The notes beneath the pieces are model-generated. The model did no database searches, had not been told where the DNA came from, and was given only the letters and a program-made list of their open reading frames with translations. DNA of 64,000 nt from Acidobacteriaceae bacterium KBS 146 (lineage in GTDB: Bacteria; Acidobacteriota; Terriglobia; Terriglobales; Acidobacteriaceae), in assembly GCA_000688615.1 (NCBI GenBank), contig JHVA01000001.1, forward strand, positions 3,782,001-3,846,000, read 5' to 3'. Position 1 is the first letter of the stretch; each line of letters begins with the position of its first letter. Positions 54,541-61,704 of this stretch are shown here, one piece after another. The position numbers were made by a program, and so were the translations under genes.

Positions 54541-55233
54541 TTAGGGCTTCGCGCTAGGTACTGGCATGCGCGTCACGGATCCGGTGGCGAGATCGATCTG
54601 AACCGATCCTGATCCCCTGTTGTAAAGGAGGGTGCGGTTGTCAGGGCTGAAGCTGAAGGTTCCGTGCGAGTACCACTGGGGTGTGTGATCTGTCATAGTT
54701 CTTCCGAGCACAGTAGGTGGAGATGGATCGACCTCATCAACCGGTATTTCCCGCACGAGCACACCCGAGTTGTAGCTCTGGTCAACGCGTGGCTGGCCCG
54801 GATGGTCGCGGCGGCGGAAGAGAAGGATCGCTCCCTTGGACGCGTAGCTTTGAAGCAGGAGCAGATATTCCCCGTCATCTGTCACAAGCACGTATGGGCA
54901 TCCTACGATCCCCGGAGAACCCGCAGATGGGAGGTGTACACTCCAGGTTGTCAGGAGCGGTTGGTAGTCCCAGTAGGTGTTCGGGCCGTTCACCCCAAGG
55001 CCCCCATTAGATTCACGAAGCGGCTGAGTGTGAACTGCAAAGGTGGAGGAGGTTACCTTACGCGGTTGAGTTTCATCGCTACCATCGAAGGTCATTTCAC
55101 AGGTGACCAGCACCTGACCATTTCTGGACAGGCTCGCGATTGGGCTTTTGGGAGCTGGTCCAGCGAAGGCCGTGGCAGTCGTCATCACGACCCCAGCCGC
55201 AAGCAGCAAATGGACAGTGTTCGTTTTTCGCAT
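54541..55233 (-). CDS. Hypothetical secreted protein
   Basis: A 230-residue protein with a signal peptide (VHLLLAAGVVMTTATAFAGP). The mature region has blade-like segments, PYVLVTDDGEYLLLLQSYASKG and FSFSPDNRTLLYNRGSGSVQIDL, that hint at a WD40/PD40-type fold. I recognise no specific family. AAGGAG at 55243-55248 lies 9 nt before ATG 55233 but only 3 nt before ATG 55239, so the second ATG (MRKTNT) is chosen. Confidence 0.6.
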   Translation of the reverse strand: MRKTNTVHLLLAAGVVMTTATAFAGPAPKSPIASLSRNGQVLVTCEMTFDGSDETQPRKVTSSTFAVHTQPLRESNGGLGVNGPNTYWDYQPLLTTWSVHLPSAGSPGIVGCPYVLVTDDGEYLLLLQSYASKGAILLFRRRDHPGQPRVDQSYNSGVLVREIPVDEVDPSPPTVLGRTMTDHTPQWYSHGTFSFSPDNRTLLYNRGSGSVQIDLATGSVTRMPVPSAKP

Positions 55234-55474
55234 TTGCATCGTCTCCTTAGGGCCTTAGACATAGATCATGTCATTTTAGAGAGTCCTGTCATCGTAAAAA
55301 CTTACCCCCAGACTAGTCCCCATAAACGCCGTTGTTGGAAGCGAGCAGATCACTGCCGAGAAGCCGGCTTGTCGTTATTGATCTCTGCTCGATGAATGCA
55401 TTGTTGATTACGCACTCAATGCCAAGCGGTTTGAAATCACTGAACCCCATGTAGATATGGCCGTCGCCGGGTGG

Positions 55475-55505
55475 CCCATTCATGCGGGCTCATCGCATGA
55501 GTGGG
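55475..55505. repeat. Interspersed hairpin repeat B, copy 2
   Basis: CCCATTCATGCG pairs with CGCATGAGTGGG across the loop GGCTCAT (12 positions, one wobble). The match to copy 3 extends to the following TTATTCGA. Confidence 0.8.
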
Positions 55506-55569
55506 TTATTCGAGCGAAGCCCGAACCTGAACCATCCCATGCACCCACCTGAACCCAAAATCCAGAGAG

Positions 55570-55608
55570 TGTCATCCTGAGCGAAGGCGAAGCCGAAGTC
55601 GAAGGATC
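55570..55608 (+). repeat. Interspersed repeat A, copy 3 (variant)
   Basis: Begins TGTCATCCTGAGCGAAGG and ends GTCGAAGGATCCGCGG. The middle GCGAAGCCGAA replaces the CCCGCAGGGCGCA of other copies. Confidence 0.75.
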
Positions 55609-55739
55609 CGCGGTTGCTACCAGCTGAACCGAACAAAATCCTCACGCAGCGGCTACTCACGATTGACTGTTCACTTCCTACAAGCCGACTCATGGAGACT
55701 GATCCGTGACGGTTCCATAATCATGGCTTTCAGCGGTGG

Positions 55740-55770
55740 CCCATTCATGCGGCCTCATCGCATGAGTGGG
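55740..55770. repeat. Interspersed hairpin repeat B, copy 3
   Basis: Same 12-bp hairpin as copy 2 with loop GCCTCAT, and it is again followed by TTATTCGA. It lies 265 bp from copy 2 in the same gap. Confidence 0.8.
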
Positions 55771-55806
55771 TTATTCGATCACAGCTCAAACCGCTCCGCT
55801 AAGGGT

Positions 55807-55859
55807 ACGGCTTTAGCCGTCCCGCCGAAGCCATCCCACAGCGGCTTTAGCCGCTGTGG
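55807..55859. repeat. Interspersed palindromic repeat C, copy 2
   Basis: ACGGCT-TT-AGCCGT at 55807-55820 is followed by an 11-bp perfect hairpin, CCACAGCGGCT-TT-AGCCGCTGTGG, at 55836-55859. The double-hairpin arrangement matches 46191-46245. Confidence 0.8.
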
Positions 55860-55964
55860 CCATCGAATCCAATCAGACGCACCCAACTCGATTCCCCCCT
55901 GTGAAAATCCACGCAGACGGGTTCTATACTTCTCAAAGAATCTTTGAAGCAGGAGCAGATGTCC

Positions 55965-56222
55965 ATGAGCACAGCCACGGTCAGCGTCGACGAGTTCCAG
56001 GCACTCGAACAGAAGGTGCTTCGCGCCGTCGAAATCATCAAGCAGGAGCGCGAGGCCCGCGCCAAAGCCGAAGCCGAGATTAACGCCCTCCGCGAGCAGC
56101 TTGAGTTCCAGACCCTCGTCGCTCAGGAAGCCCAGAGTGCCGTCAATACCCTCAGCAAGGACCGTGACAACGTTCGCCAGCGTGTCGAAAAGATGCTGCA
56201 GCAGATGGATGAGCTCGTATAG
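55965..56222 (+). CDS. Coiled-coil cell-division protein, ZapB-like
   Basis: An 85-residue protein predicted to be almost entirely coiled coil. It has VSVDEFQALEQKVLRAVEII, EREARAKAEAEINALREQLE and SKDRDNVRQRVEKMLQQMDE, with heptad leucines and many charged residues. Length and composition fit ZapB-type Z-ring factors, and the zapA gene follows after only 14 bp. AGGAG at 55951-55955 lies 9 nt from ATG 55965 but 3 nt from ATG 55959, so the second is preferred. Assignment rests on size, coiled coil and neighbour. Confidence 0.7.
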   Translation: MSTATVSVDEFQALEQKVLRAVEIIKQEREARAKAEAEINALREQLEFQTLVAQEAQSAVNTLSKDRDNVRQRVEKMLQQMDELV

Positions 56223-56236
56223 CTCAAGGAGAACGG

Positions 56237-56605
56237 ATGAACCATACCGCAAGTCCCGTCACACCTCCTTCTCAGCAGGCAAGTCCAGTTGAGAGCAAGG
56301 CCGTCGCTGTCGAGATCTACGACCAGATCTACCACCTCCGCGGAACCGACCCTGCCTATATCGAGCAGCTCGCCCGCGTCGTCGATGCCAAAATGCGCGC
56401 CGTCTCGGCCCATGGCAATACCGTCGATTCGCTCCGCGTGGCCGTGCTCGCCGCGTTGAACATCTGCGACGAGCTCGAGACCCTGCGTCAGCGCTACGAC
56501 GCCCTCGCCGGAAGCCTCTCCCTCTCCCAGGTCACCATCCGTTCCCGCGCCGGGTCCCTCGCCGGAATGCTCGACGAAATCCTCGATGACCGCAGGGTCG
56601 GCTAA
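56237..56605 (+). CDS. zapA: Cell division protein ZapA
   Basis: A 122-residue ZapA homologue that would bundle FtsZ filaments at the division site. After a Pro/Ser-rich 20-residue leader come VAVEIYDQIYHLRG, YIEQLARVVDAKMRAVSAHGNTVDSLRVAVLAALNI (the family core with its amphipathic helix) and a coiled-coil DELETLRQRYDALAG. It is co-transcribed with the ZapB-like gene. A candidate 6S-like RNA is encoded about 1.1 kb downstream, beyond paiB, recalling the zapA-ssrS neighbourhood of proteobacteria. Confidence 0.88.
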   Translation: MNHTASPVTPPSQQASPVESKAVAVEIYDQIYHLRGTDPAYIEQLARVVDAKMRAVSAHGNTVDSLRVAVLAALNICDELETLRQRYDALAGSLSLSQVTIRSRAGSLAGMLDEILDDRRVG

Positions 56606-57007
56606 AGTCCTTCCCTGGAAGTTCTTTGCCGTCCTTGTTTGCCGCACGTCCTTATCCTGACGCATCGTTGACACGGGGTATGTTGGCTTTCGTTTCGGCT
56701 TCATCGCCCTGCCAAGTAGGGAAAAGCCGCATCTCCACCCCCATCTTTCCGGAGAGGGGTAAACATCTGTCAAGCCCTCAGATCGCGTAAACCCAACAAA
56801 TGCAAGGCATATCCAACCGCCGATCTCTCCCTTCCATCTTGCTAAACTTTAATGAGGAGAGAAAGCGGGCATGGGCCTTTACAGCCTGCTAAGCGGTATG
56901 GAATGAATACTTTACTGATAAGTCATTTATTGTGAAGACTTTGCGCTGGAAGTCCGGACCTAAGTCTAATTTCTAGAAGACTTTGCGCAAAAAGACACGG
57001 AGGGGGC
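56606..57007. other. Intergenic region between zapA and paiB
   Basis: No gene supported in this 402-bp gap. It holds the 13-bp direct repeat at 56934 and 56976 and the GGAGGGGG ribosome binding site of the next gene at about 56998-57005. Confidence 0.6.
56934..56988 (+). promoter_or_regulatory. Direct repeat upstream of the PaiB-family gene
   Basis: GAAGACTTTGCGC occurs perfectly at 56934-56946 and again at 56976-56988. The spacing of 42 bp, about four helical turns, would place two bound proteins on the same DNA face. It lies directly upstream of a regulator-family gene, so an operator is plausible. Confidence 0.5.
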
Positions 57008-57643
57008 ATGTACATACCGAAGCATACTGAAGAGACCCGGACCGAGGTCCTGGACCGCCTGATGGGCTCCCATCCTCTGGCCTCGCTCGTCACCGTCGGC
57101 GTCTCCGGTCTCTTCGCCACGCATCTCCCCCTCGTCCTCCACCGCGAAAGCGAACAGCACGCCACGCTTCGCGGCCACCTCGCGCGGGCCAACCGTCAGT
57201 GGAAGGAGTTTTCCCGCGAGACCGACGCGCTCGCCATCTTCTCCGGCCCCCAGCACTACATCACGCCCTCCTGGTATCCCGAGAAGGCCGAGACCGGCAA
57301 GGTCGTCCCCACCTGGAACTACGCCGTCGTCCACGCTTACGGCCCGCTCCGCACCATCGAAGATCCCGACTGGCTGCTCACCCACCTCAACACCCTCACA
57401 AACATCCACGAAGCCTCGCGGCCCGAACCTTGGAGCGTAGCCGATGCACCGGCAGACTTTATCGCGACCATCGCCCGCGGCATCGTCGGACTCGAGATGA
57501 AGATCGAACGGCTGGAAGGGAAGTGGAAGGTCAGCCAGAATCAGACGGAACAGACACGAGCCTCCGTAGCGGACGGCCTCGAGAAGCTGGACACGGAATC
57601 GAGTCTCGCGATGCGCGATCTGGTGAAGGGCGTGCGCCATTAA
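57008..57643 (+). CDS. paiB: PaiB-family FMN-binding negative regulator
   Basis: A 211-residue protein matching PaiB/FMN-binding split-barrel proteins. It has MYIPKHTEE at the start, LMGSHPLASLVTVG, ATHLPLVLHRE, LRGHLARANRQWKEF, and the signature FSGPQHYITPSWYPEK followed by VPTWNYAVVHAYG. In Bacillus, PaiB represses sporulation and protease genes; in most bacteria its role is unknown, and flavin binding is the firmest prediction. A strong ribosome binding site precedes ATG 57008, and a 13-bp direct repeat lies upstream. Confidence 0.9.
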   Translation: MYIPKHTEETRTEVLDRLMGSHPLASLVTVGVSGLFATHLPLVLHRESEQHATLRGHLARANRQWKEFSRETDALAIFSGPQHYITPSWYPEKAETGKVVPTWNYAVVHAYGPLRTIEDPDWLLTHLNTLTNIHEASRPEPWSVADAPADFIATIARGIVGLEMKIERLEGKWKVSQNQTEQTRASVADGLEKLDTESSLAMRDLVKGVRH

Positions 57644-57699
57644 AACGATAGAACGGCAGACATTCTACGCCTGTCCGTCAACTTGCAAAGCCTTCGGCC

Positions 57700-57913
57700 C
57701 ACAGGTAGCATCCATCTCAAGAGACCGGCCTGCAAAGCAGGTGCGCGATCCACGCTGGTTGAACCAACATTCATTGAACAGGGGCCTGGCTCGTAGACAT
57801 GGTTCGGTGTGCAACGTCCGCCAGTCCGGAATGCCTAAAGAACCACGGCAGGGTCCCGCCGTCTTAGGACGGGTTCACCAGCGCATCAGCGCACGGCCCC
57901 GCGGGTCGGTTTT
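57700..57913 (+). ncRNA. Structured RNA, candidate 6S RNA
   Basis: A long-range stem closes the element: 57742-57759 (TGCGCGAT..CGCTGGT) pairs with 57877-57893 (ACCAGCG.ATC.GCGCA), about 15 pairs. Inside are a stem GGCCTGGC/GCCAGTCC and a 3'-side hairpin GAACC-ACGGC/GCCGT..GGTTC. The rod with a side hairpin in the 3' strand of a central bubble, and the stretch GGAATGCCTAAAGAACC, recall 6S RNA, which binds RNA polymerase holoenzyme. A terminator follows at once. The 5' end is approximate. That it is a structured RNA is well supported; its identity as 6S is moderate. Confidence 0.55.
57894..57913 (+). terminator. Terminator of the structured RNA
   Basis: CGGCCC and GGGTCG (one G-U pair) form a 6-bp stem with a CGC loop, followed by GTTTT. 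It abuts the closing stem of the structured RNA. Confidence 0.7.
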
Positions 57914-57982
57914 CTTGCCTTCACCTTCACGCCTTCTTCTCTCTGCTCCAGCATGCAGATGTCACCTTCTCTTGTATAAGGG

Positions 57983-58020
57983 TGTCATCCTGAGCGAAGC
58001 CCGCAGGGCGCGGTCGAAGG
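57983..58020 (+). repeat. Interspersed repeat A, copy 4
   Basis: One base differs from copy 1 (GGGCGCGGTCG for GGGCGCAGTCG) over 38 bp. It ends 20 bp before the start of the Lgt-like gene. Confidence 0.85.
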
Positions 58021-58040
58021 ATATGCGGTTTTAGAAAGTA

Positions 58041-58787
58041 ATGCATCCCGGTTTTCTTCACTTCGGCTTTCTCACCATCCCGGCCTTCGGCTTGCTCGCG
58101 GCCATCGGCCTGATGCTCGCACTCGGCTTGAGTCTTCGCACCGCTGCAATGGTCGATCTCAGCCCCGATCAGCTTTGGAACGCCGGCCTCTTCGCGCTGA
58201 TCGCGGCCTTTGTCCTGTCGCGCCTGCTTCTCGTCATTGAGAACCTGCATACCTTCTTCAGCTTTCCCATCCTTCTATTAATGGTTCCGTCTCTCACACC
58301 CACGGGCCTGACGTTGACGGCATTTGCGACGCTAATCTATCTGCGCACCCGGGACATCAACATTCTCTCTGCGCTCGACGCCTGGGCTCCCTGTGCCACG
58401 CTGGCCTGGGCTTTTCTCGCTATCGGCCATTTCGCCGAGGGCAGCGATCCCGGCCTCCCCAGCCGTCTCCCTTGGGCGATGGCGATTCCGCCCGGGTCGA
58501 TGCGGCTCCATCCCGTCTCGCTCTACGCCGCCATCGTTGCTGTGATGCTTACGATCTTTCTCTTTGCCCATCTCGGACGGCGCAGTCGCGCGGGAGATAC
58601 CGTCGCGCTTGGCCTTGTCCTCAGCGGCGCGGCTCAGTTTCTCCTCAGCTTCCTGCGGGAGCCTGCATATTACGAAGACAGATTCAGCCGCCTGCTCGAT
58701 CCCATTCAATGGGTCGCCCTCGGTATGATCTTGGTTGCGGGGCTCCTCTGGCAGCAGCCGCGGAAGGAAATTTCAAATGCCGTCTAA
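58041..58787 (+). CDS. Lgt-like (prolipoprotein diacylglyceryl transferase family) membrane protein
   Basis: A 248-residue protein with about seven membrane helices and several Lgt landmarks in order: the start HPGFLHFGFLTIPAFGLLAA, a late RLHPVSLYAAIVA (Lgt HP.QLYE) and LLSFLREPAYYEDRF (Lgt FxREPD region). However, the glycine-rich GGL..HGG loop with the essential His, and the Arg/Asn signature of R-x-G-C-F-x-N-G, are replaced by TPTGLTLTAFATL and IGHFAEGSDPG. It is therefore probably a non-canonical paralogue rather than the housekeeping lipoprotein enzyme. It overlaps the next gene by 11 bp. Confidence 0.75.
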   Translation: MHPGFLHFGFLTIPAFGLLAAIGLMLALGLSLRTAAMVDLSPDQLWNAGLFALIAAFVLSRLLLVIENLHTFFSFPILLLMVPSLTPTGLTLTAFATLIYLRTRDINILSALDAWAPCATLAWAFLAIGHFAEGSDPGLPSRLPWAMAIPPGSMRLHPVSLYAAIVAVMLTIFLFAHLGRRSRAGDTVALGLVLSGAAQFLLSFLREPAYYEDRFSRLLDPIQWVALGMILVAGLLWQQPRKEISNAV

Positions 58788-59901
58788 AAACATGCTTCCC
58801 AAAGGGCAGCGCCGCCGGACGGTAAAACCCGAATATCGCGCCACCCGCGGGGTCGAGCCTCCTCCTCCGCCCGTCATCCCGGTCCTTGCGATCGAAGACG
58901 AAACGGAAAATCACACTCGCACCTTCGCCGCCCCGGCCGAGGCTGCCGACCTCCGCCTGGATCAGTATCTGGCACGGGCCATTCCCGACATCAGCCGCTC
59001 TAGGGTTCAGCTCCTCATCGATCACGATCAGGTTCGCGTCAACGGGCAGCCTGCGAAGGCGAAACTCAAGCTTCAGGGCGGGGAACTCATCGAAATTGAA
59101 GGCGCTCCCCATCCGCCGCCCCTGCATGCCTTTCCCGAGGACATTCCTCTCACCATCCTGTACGAGGATCAGTCCTTCGCCGTGATCGACAAACCTGCAG
59201 GCATGATGGTTCATGCAGGCGCTGGCGTGGCTGCACCCGGAGAAGAGGCCGATGAACGCAATCATGGAACTCTCGTCAATGCGCTGCTGCATCACTTCAA
59301 TCAGCTCTCTCACGTAGGCGGGGAACTTCGCCCTGGAATCGTGCATCGCCTCGACAAGCAGACCAGCGGAATCATCGTCGTCGCAAAGGATGACAGCACG
59401 CACCGGAAGCTGAGTGAGATGTTCGCCGGCCGCGAGCTGGAAAAGACCTACATCGCTCTCGTCCACGGAAACATGGCGCGCGAAGAAACGACCGTGAACC
59501 TTCCTATCGGACGGGATCTTGTTCGACGCACCCGCATGACAACCCGGCGTTCGCTCGAGAGCGAAGGTGTTCGTTCGGCGCTCTCCCACGTCAAAGTGAT
59601 CGAGCGGATTCGTTCCGCCCGGTACGGCCAGTTCACCTTGGTGGAAGTGCGCATTGAAACCGGACGCACTCACCAGATTCGCGTTCATTTGCAGGCACTT
59701 GGCCATCCCGTGGTGGGAGACGCGCTCTATGGAGCGCCGCATCAGATTGGCCATCCGCCAGATGCTGTCTCTCTCGATCGTAACTTTTTACATGCAGCCC
59801 GGCTGGTCTTCCATCATCCACGGACACGAAAGATCATGACGATGGAATCGCGGTTGCCATCTCAATTAAGTGGCTTGCTCGATATGCTTCGATCCGATTA
59901 G
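58777..59901 (+). CDS. RluA/RluD-family pseudouridine synthase
   Basis: A 374-residue rRNA-modifying enzyme that isomerises uridine to pseudouridine. An N-terminal extension of about 50 residues (basic, Pro-rich) precedes an S4 RNA-binding domain (LRLDQYLARAIPDISRSRVQLLIDHDQVRVNG). The catalytic domain has HRLDKQTSGIIVV (Asp193), YIALVHG and GRTHQIRVHLQALGHPVVGDALYG. ATG 58777 has AAGGAAA upstream and overlaps the Lgt-like gene by 11 bp, indicating coupling. The exact RNA target (RluD-type 23S sites is the best guess) is not determined. Confidence 0.92.
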   Translation: MPSKNMLPKGQRRRTVKPEYRATRGVEPPPPPVIPVLAIEDETENHTRTFAAPAEAADLRLDQYLARAIPDISRSRVQLLIDHDQVRVNGQPAKAKLKLQGGELIEIEGAPHPPPLHAFPEDIPLTILYEDQSFAVIDKPAGMMVHAGAGVAAPGEEADERNHGTLVNALLHHFNQLSHVGGELRPGIVHRLDKQTSGIIVVAKDDSTHRKLSEMFAGRELEKTYIALVHGNMAREETTVNLPIGRDLVRRTRMTTRRSLESEGVRSALSHVKVIERIRSARYGQFTLVEVRIETGRTHQIRVHLQALGHPVVGDALYGAPHQIGHPPDAVSLDRNFLHAARLVFHHPRTRKIMTMESRLPSQLSGLLDMLRSD

Positions 59902-59944
59902 CGGCCAGTTGAGTAAAATGATCCCAGTGACCGTACCGACACGA

Positions 59945-61060
59945 ATGAACAGTACCTTCCGCTTCCTATCAGTTCTCTCCCTTTCGGCCGCATTTGCTTG
60001 GATCCCGCCTGCTCGGGCCCAGACTCCGGCAGCGTCGCCTGACGGCCTCCCTGCAGCTCCGAGCGCAACACCACCGGCTACGGCGGCACGACCACCGGCA
60101 CAGCAGCCTGCTCCGACGCAGCCCGCACCCACGCAGCCCGCACCCACGCAGCCCGCTACGAGCCAGCCTGCCGGCACTCAATCGAATCCGAGTCAGCCTT
60201 CCCCCAGCGATGAGCCCATCACGACCATTAAGGTACAGGTCAATGAGGTCAATCTCATCTTTACGGTGACGGACAAGAAGGGTCGCTTCATCACGGGCCT
60301 TCGTCGCGAGAACTTTGGTCTGCTCGATGACGGCCGGCCTCCCGTTGCAGTGCTTCGGTTCAGCCAGCAGACGAATCTTCCCCTCCGTGTCGGTATCATG
60401 CTCGATACTTCGAGCTCCATCCGCCAGCGCTTTCAGTTTGAACAGGATTCAGCCATCGAGTTCCTGCTGCAGATCCTTCATCGCAACGACCGAGCCTTCG
60501 TTCAGGGCTTTGATATTCAGAGTGATATGGCCCAGGGCTTTACCAACAATATCGACCTCCTGAACCAGGGAATTCGCAAGCTGCGTCCTGGCGGTGGTAC
60601 GGCACTTTACGATGCTCTGTACAAAACTTGCCGCGATCAGATGCTGACCCTGCAGGAAGACGGCGCCGTACGCCGCGCCCTGATCGTCGTCTCTGATGGT
60701 GACGACAACTACAGCCGCTCCCAGCAATCCGATGCCATCAAGATGTGCCAGCGGGCAGAGACGATCGTCTACACCATCAGCACAAACGTCAGTCCGAGCA
60801 AGGATAAGGGTGACGATGTTCTTCGCGCGATCTCCGAAGCTACTGGCGGCATGGCCTTTTTCCCAATCAAGATTGAAGACGTCGCGATAGGCTTCCGCAA
60901 TATTCAGGAGGAACTCCGAAGCCAATACTCGCTGGTCTATCGACCCGCTGACTTCAAGCAGGACGGTTCCTTCCGGACGATCTATCTGCAAGCCCTCGAT
61001 CCCCGTTACAGGGTTCGCGCCAGCAAGGGATACTTCGCCCCTCGTCCTTCGGCGCAGTAA
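59945..61060 (+). CDS. Secreted VWFA-related domain protein
   Basis: A 371-residue exported protein (signal peptide FRFLSVLSLSAAFAWIPPARAQ) followed by a Pro/Ala/Gln/Thr-rich linker with PTQPAPTQPAPTQPA tandem repeats. A short beta domain follows (VNLIFTVTDKKGRFITGL), then a von Willebrand A domain with the MIDAS motif DTSSS (Asp154) and a late IVVSDGDDNYSR. This VWFA-related architecture is common in acidobacteria, where roles in secretion or proteolysis complexes are suspected but unproven. The start may be ATG 59918 instead. It is convergent with the response regulator, whose stop is only 3 bp away. Confidence 0.85.
   Translation: MNSTFRFLSVLSLSAAFAWIPPARAQTPAASPDGLPAAPSATPPATAARPPAQQPAPTQPAPTQPAPTQPATSQPAGTQSNPSQPSPSDEPITTIKVQVNEVNLIFTVTDKKGRFITGLRRENFGLLDDGRPPVAVLRFSQQTNLPLRVGIMLDTSSSIRQRFQFEQDSAIEFLLQILHRNDRAFVQGFDIQSDMAQGFTNNIDLLNQGIRKLRPGGGTALYDALYKTCRDQMLTLQEDGAVRRALIVVSDGDDNYSRSQQSDAIKMCQRAETIVYTISTNVSPSKDKGDDVLRAISEATGGMAFFPIKIEDVAIGFRNIQEELRSQYSLVYRPADFKQDGSFRTIYLQALDPRYRVRASKGYFAPRPSAQ
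60113..60160 (+). repeat. 15-bp tandem repeat in the VWFA gene linker
   Basis: About three imperfect units of CCGACGCAGCCCGCA/CCCACGCAGCCCGCA encode PTQPA. This is a short slippage-prone tract in a flexible linker. Confidence 0.75.
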
Positions 61061-61062
61061 GG

Positions 61063-61704
61063 CTAGAGCTGATCGCGGTACTTCTCAATCGCCAGCAGAA
61101 CCAGTTGGGAACGGGTGCGCACGCCCGTTTTGGAGAACAGCTGCTGTAGTGTAGCCTTCACCGCGCTCTCTGAAATATTCAGATTCCCTGCGATCTCTTT
61201 GTTTGCCAACCCCTGCAAAAGATAGCGCAGCGTAACGCGTTCCCGCTCTGTGAATTGCGGAGTTGCCTGCGGCTGCGCCGACGCCAGGACAGCCTGGAGA
61301 TATTGCTGGTCGATCAGCACACGGCCTTGTGCGACCTCCAGAATCGCCCGTTGCAGGTCTTCCGGGGACTCCTGTTTGTGGAAAATTCCTGAGATGCCTG
61401 CTCGAATAAGCGTAAGGGCATCCTTGTCAGGGAGGCCGGCGGTTACGATCAGGACCTTCCCGGCAAAATTCATCGATCGTAGAGGTTCCAGCAGGGCGAG
61501 CGCGTTCTCTTTTCCGAGATCGTAATCGAGTACCAGGACATCGACTGCGGTCGTACGCAGCTCTGCCAATGCCTGTGTGGAATCTCCACTTTGACCGGCG
61601 ATCACGAAGCGCTCATCGGAGCCCAGGAGGCGGCGCAGTCCTTCCCGAAACAATCGATGATCATCGAGAAGATATATGCGGATCGCATTCGTGGTTGCGT
61701 TCAT
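61063..61704 (-). CDS. NarL/FixJ-family response regulator
   Basis: A 213-residue two-component regulator. The receiver domain has IYLLDDHRLFREGL (Asp14, Asp15), the phosphorylation site Asp60 in VLVLDYDLG, and Lys113 in IFHKQES. The LuxR-type HTH covers about 150-210 (FTERERVTLRYLLQGLANKEIAGNLNISESAVKATLQQLFSKTGV). It overlaps the upstream kinase gene by 4 bp (ATGA), so the two are made as a pair. Targets are unknown. Confidence 0.93.
   Translation of the reverse strand: MNATTNAIRIYLLDDHRLFREGLRRLLGSDERFVIAGQSGDSTQALAELRTTAVDVLVLDYDLGKENALALLEPLRSMNFAGKVLIVTAGLPDKDALTLIRAGISGIFHKQESPEDLQRAILEVAQGRVLIDQQYLQAVLASAQPQATPQFTERERVTLRYLLQGLANKEIAGNLNISESAVKATLQQLFSKTGVRTRSQLVLLAIEKYRDQL

Larger units (their letters stand above)
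55240..55964. other. Gene-free gap with several repeat families
   Basis: About 725 bp without a supported gene. It contains repeat B copies 2 and 3, repeat A copy 3, repeat C copy 2, and a unit at about 55360-55390 (GCTTGTCGTTATTGATCTC) related to 50222-50245. It may be a hot spot for short-repeat accumulation. Confidence 0.6.

Noticed and set aside
56606..57007. 6S RNA directly after zapA
   Set aside because: No long-range stem is visible in this gap; the structured RNA is in the next gap, after paiB.
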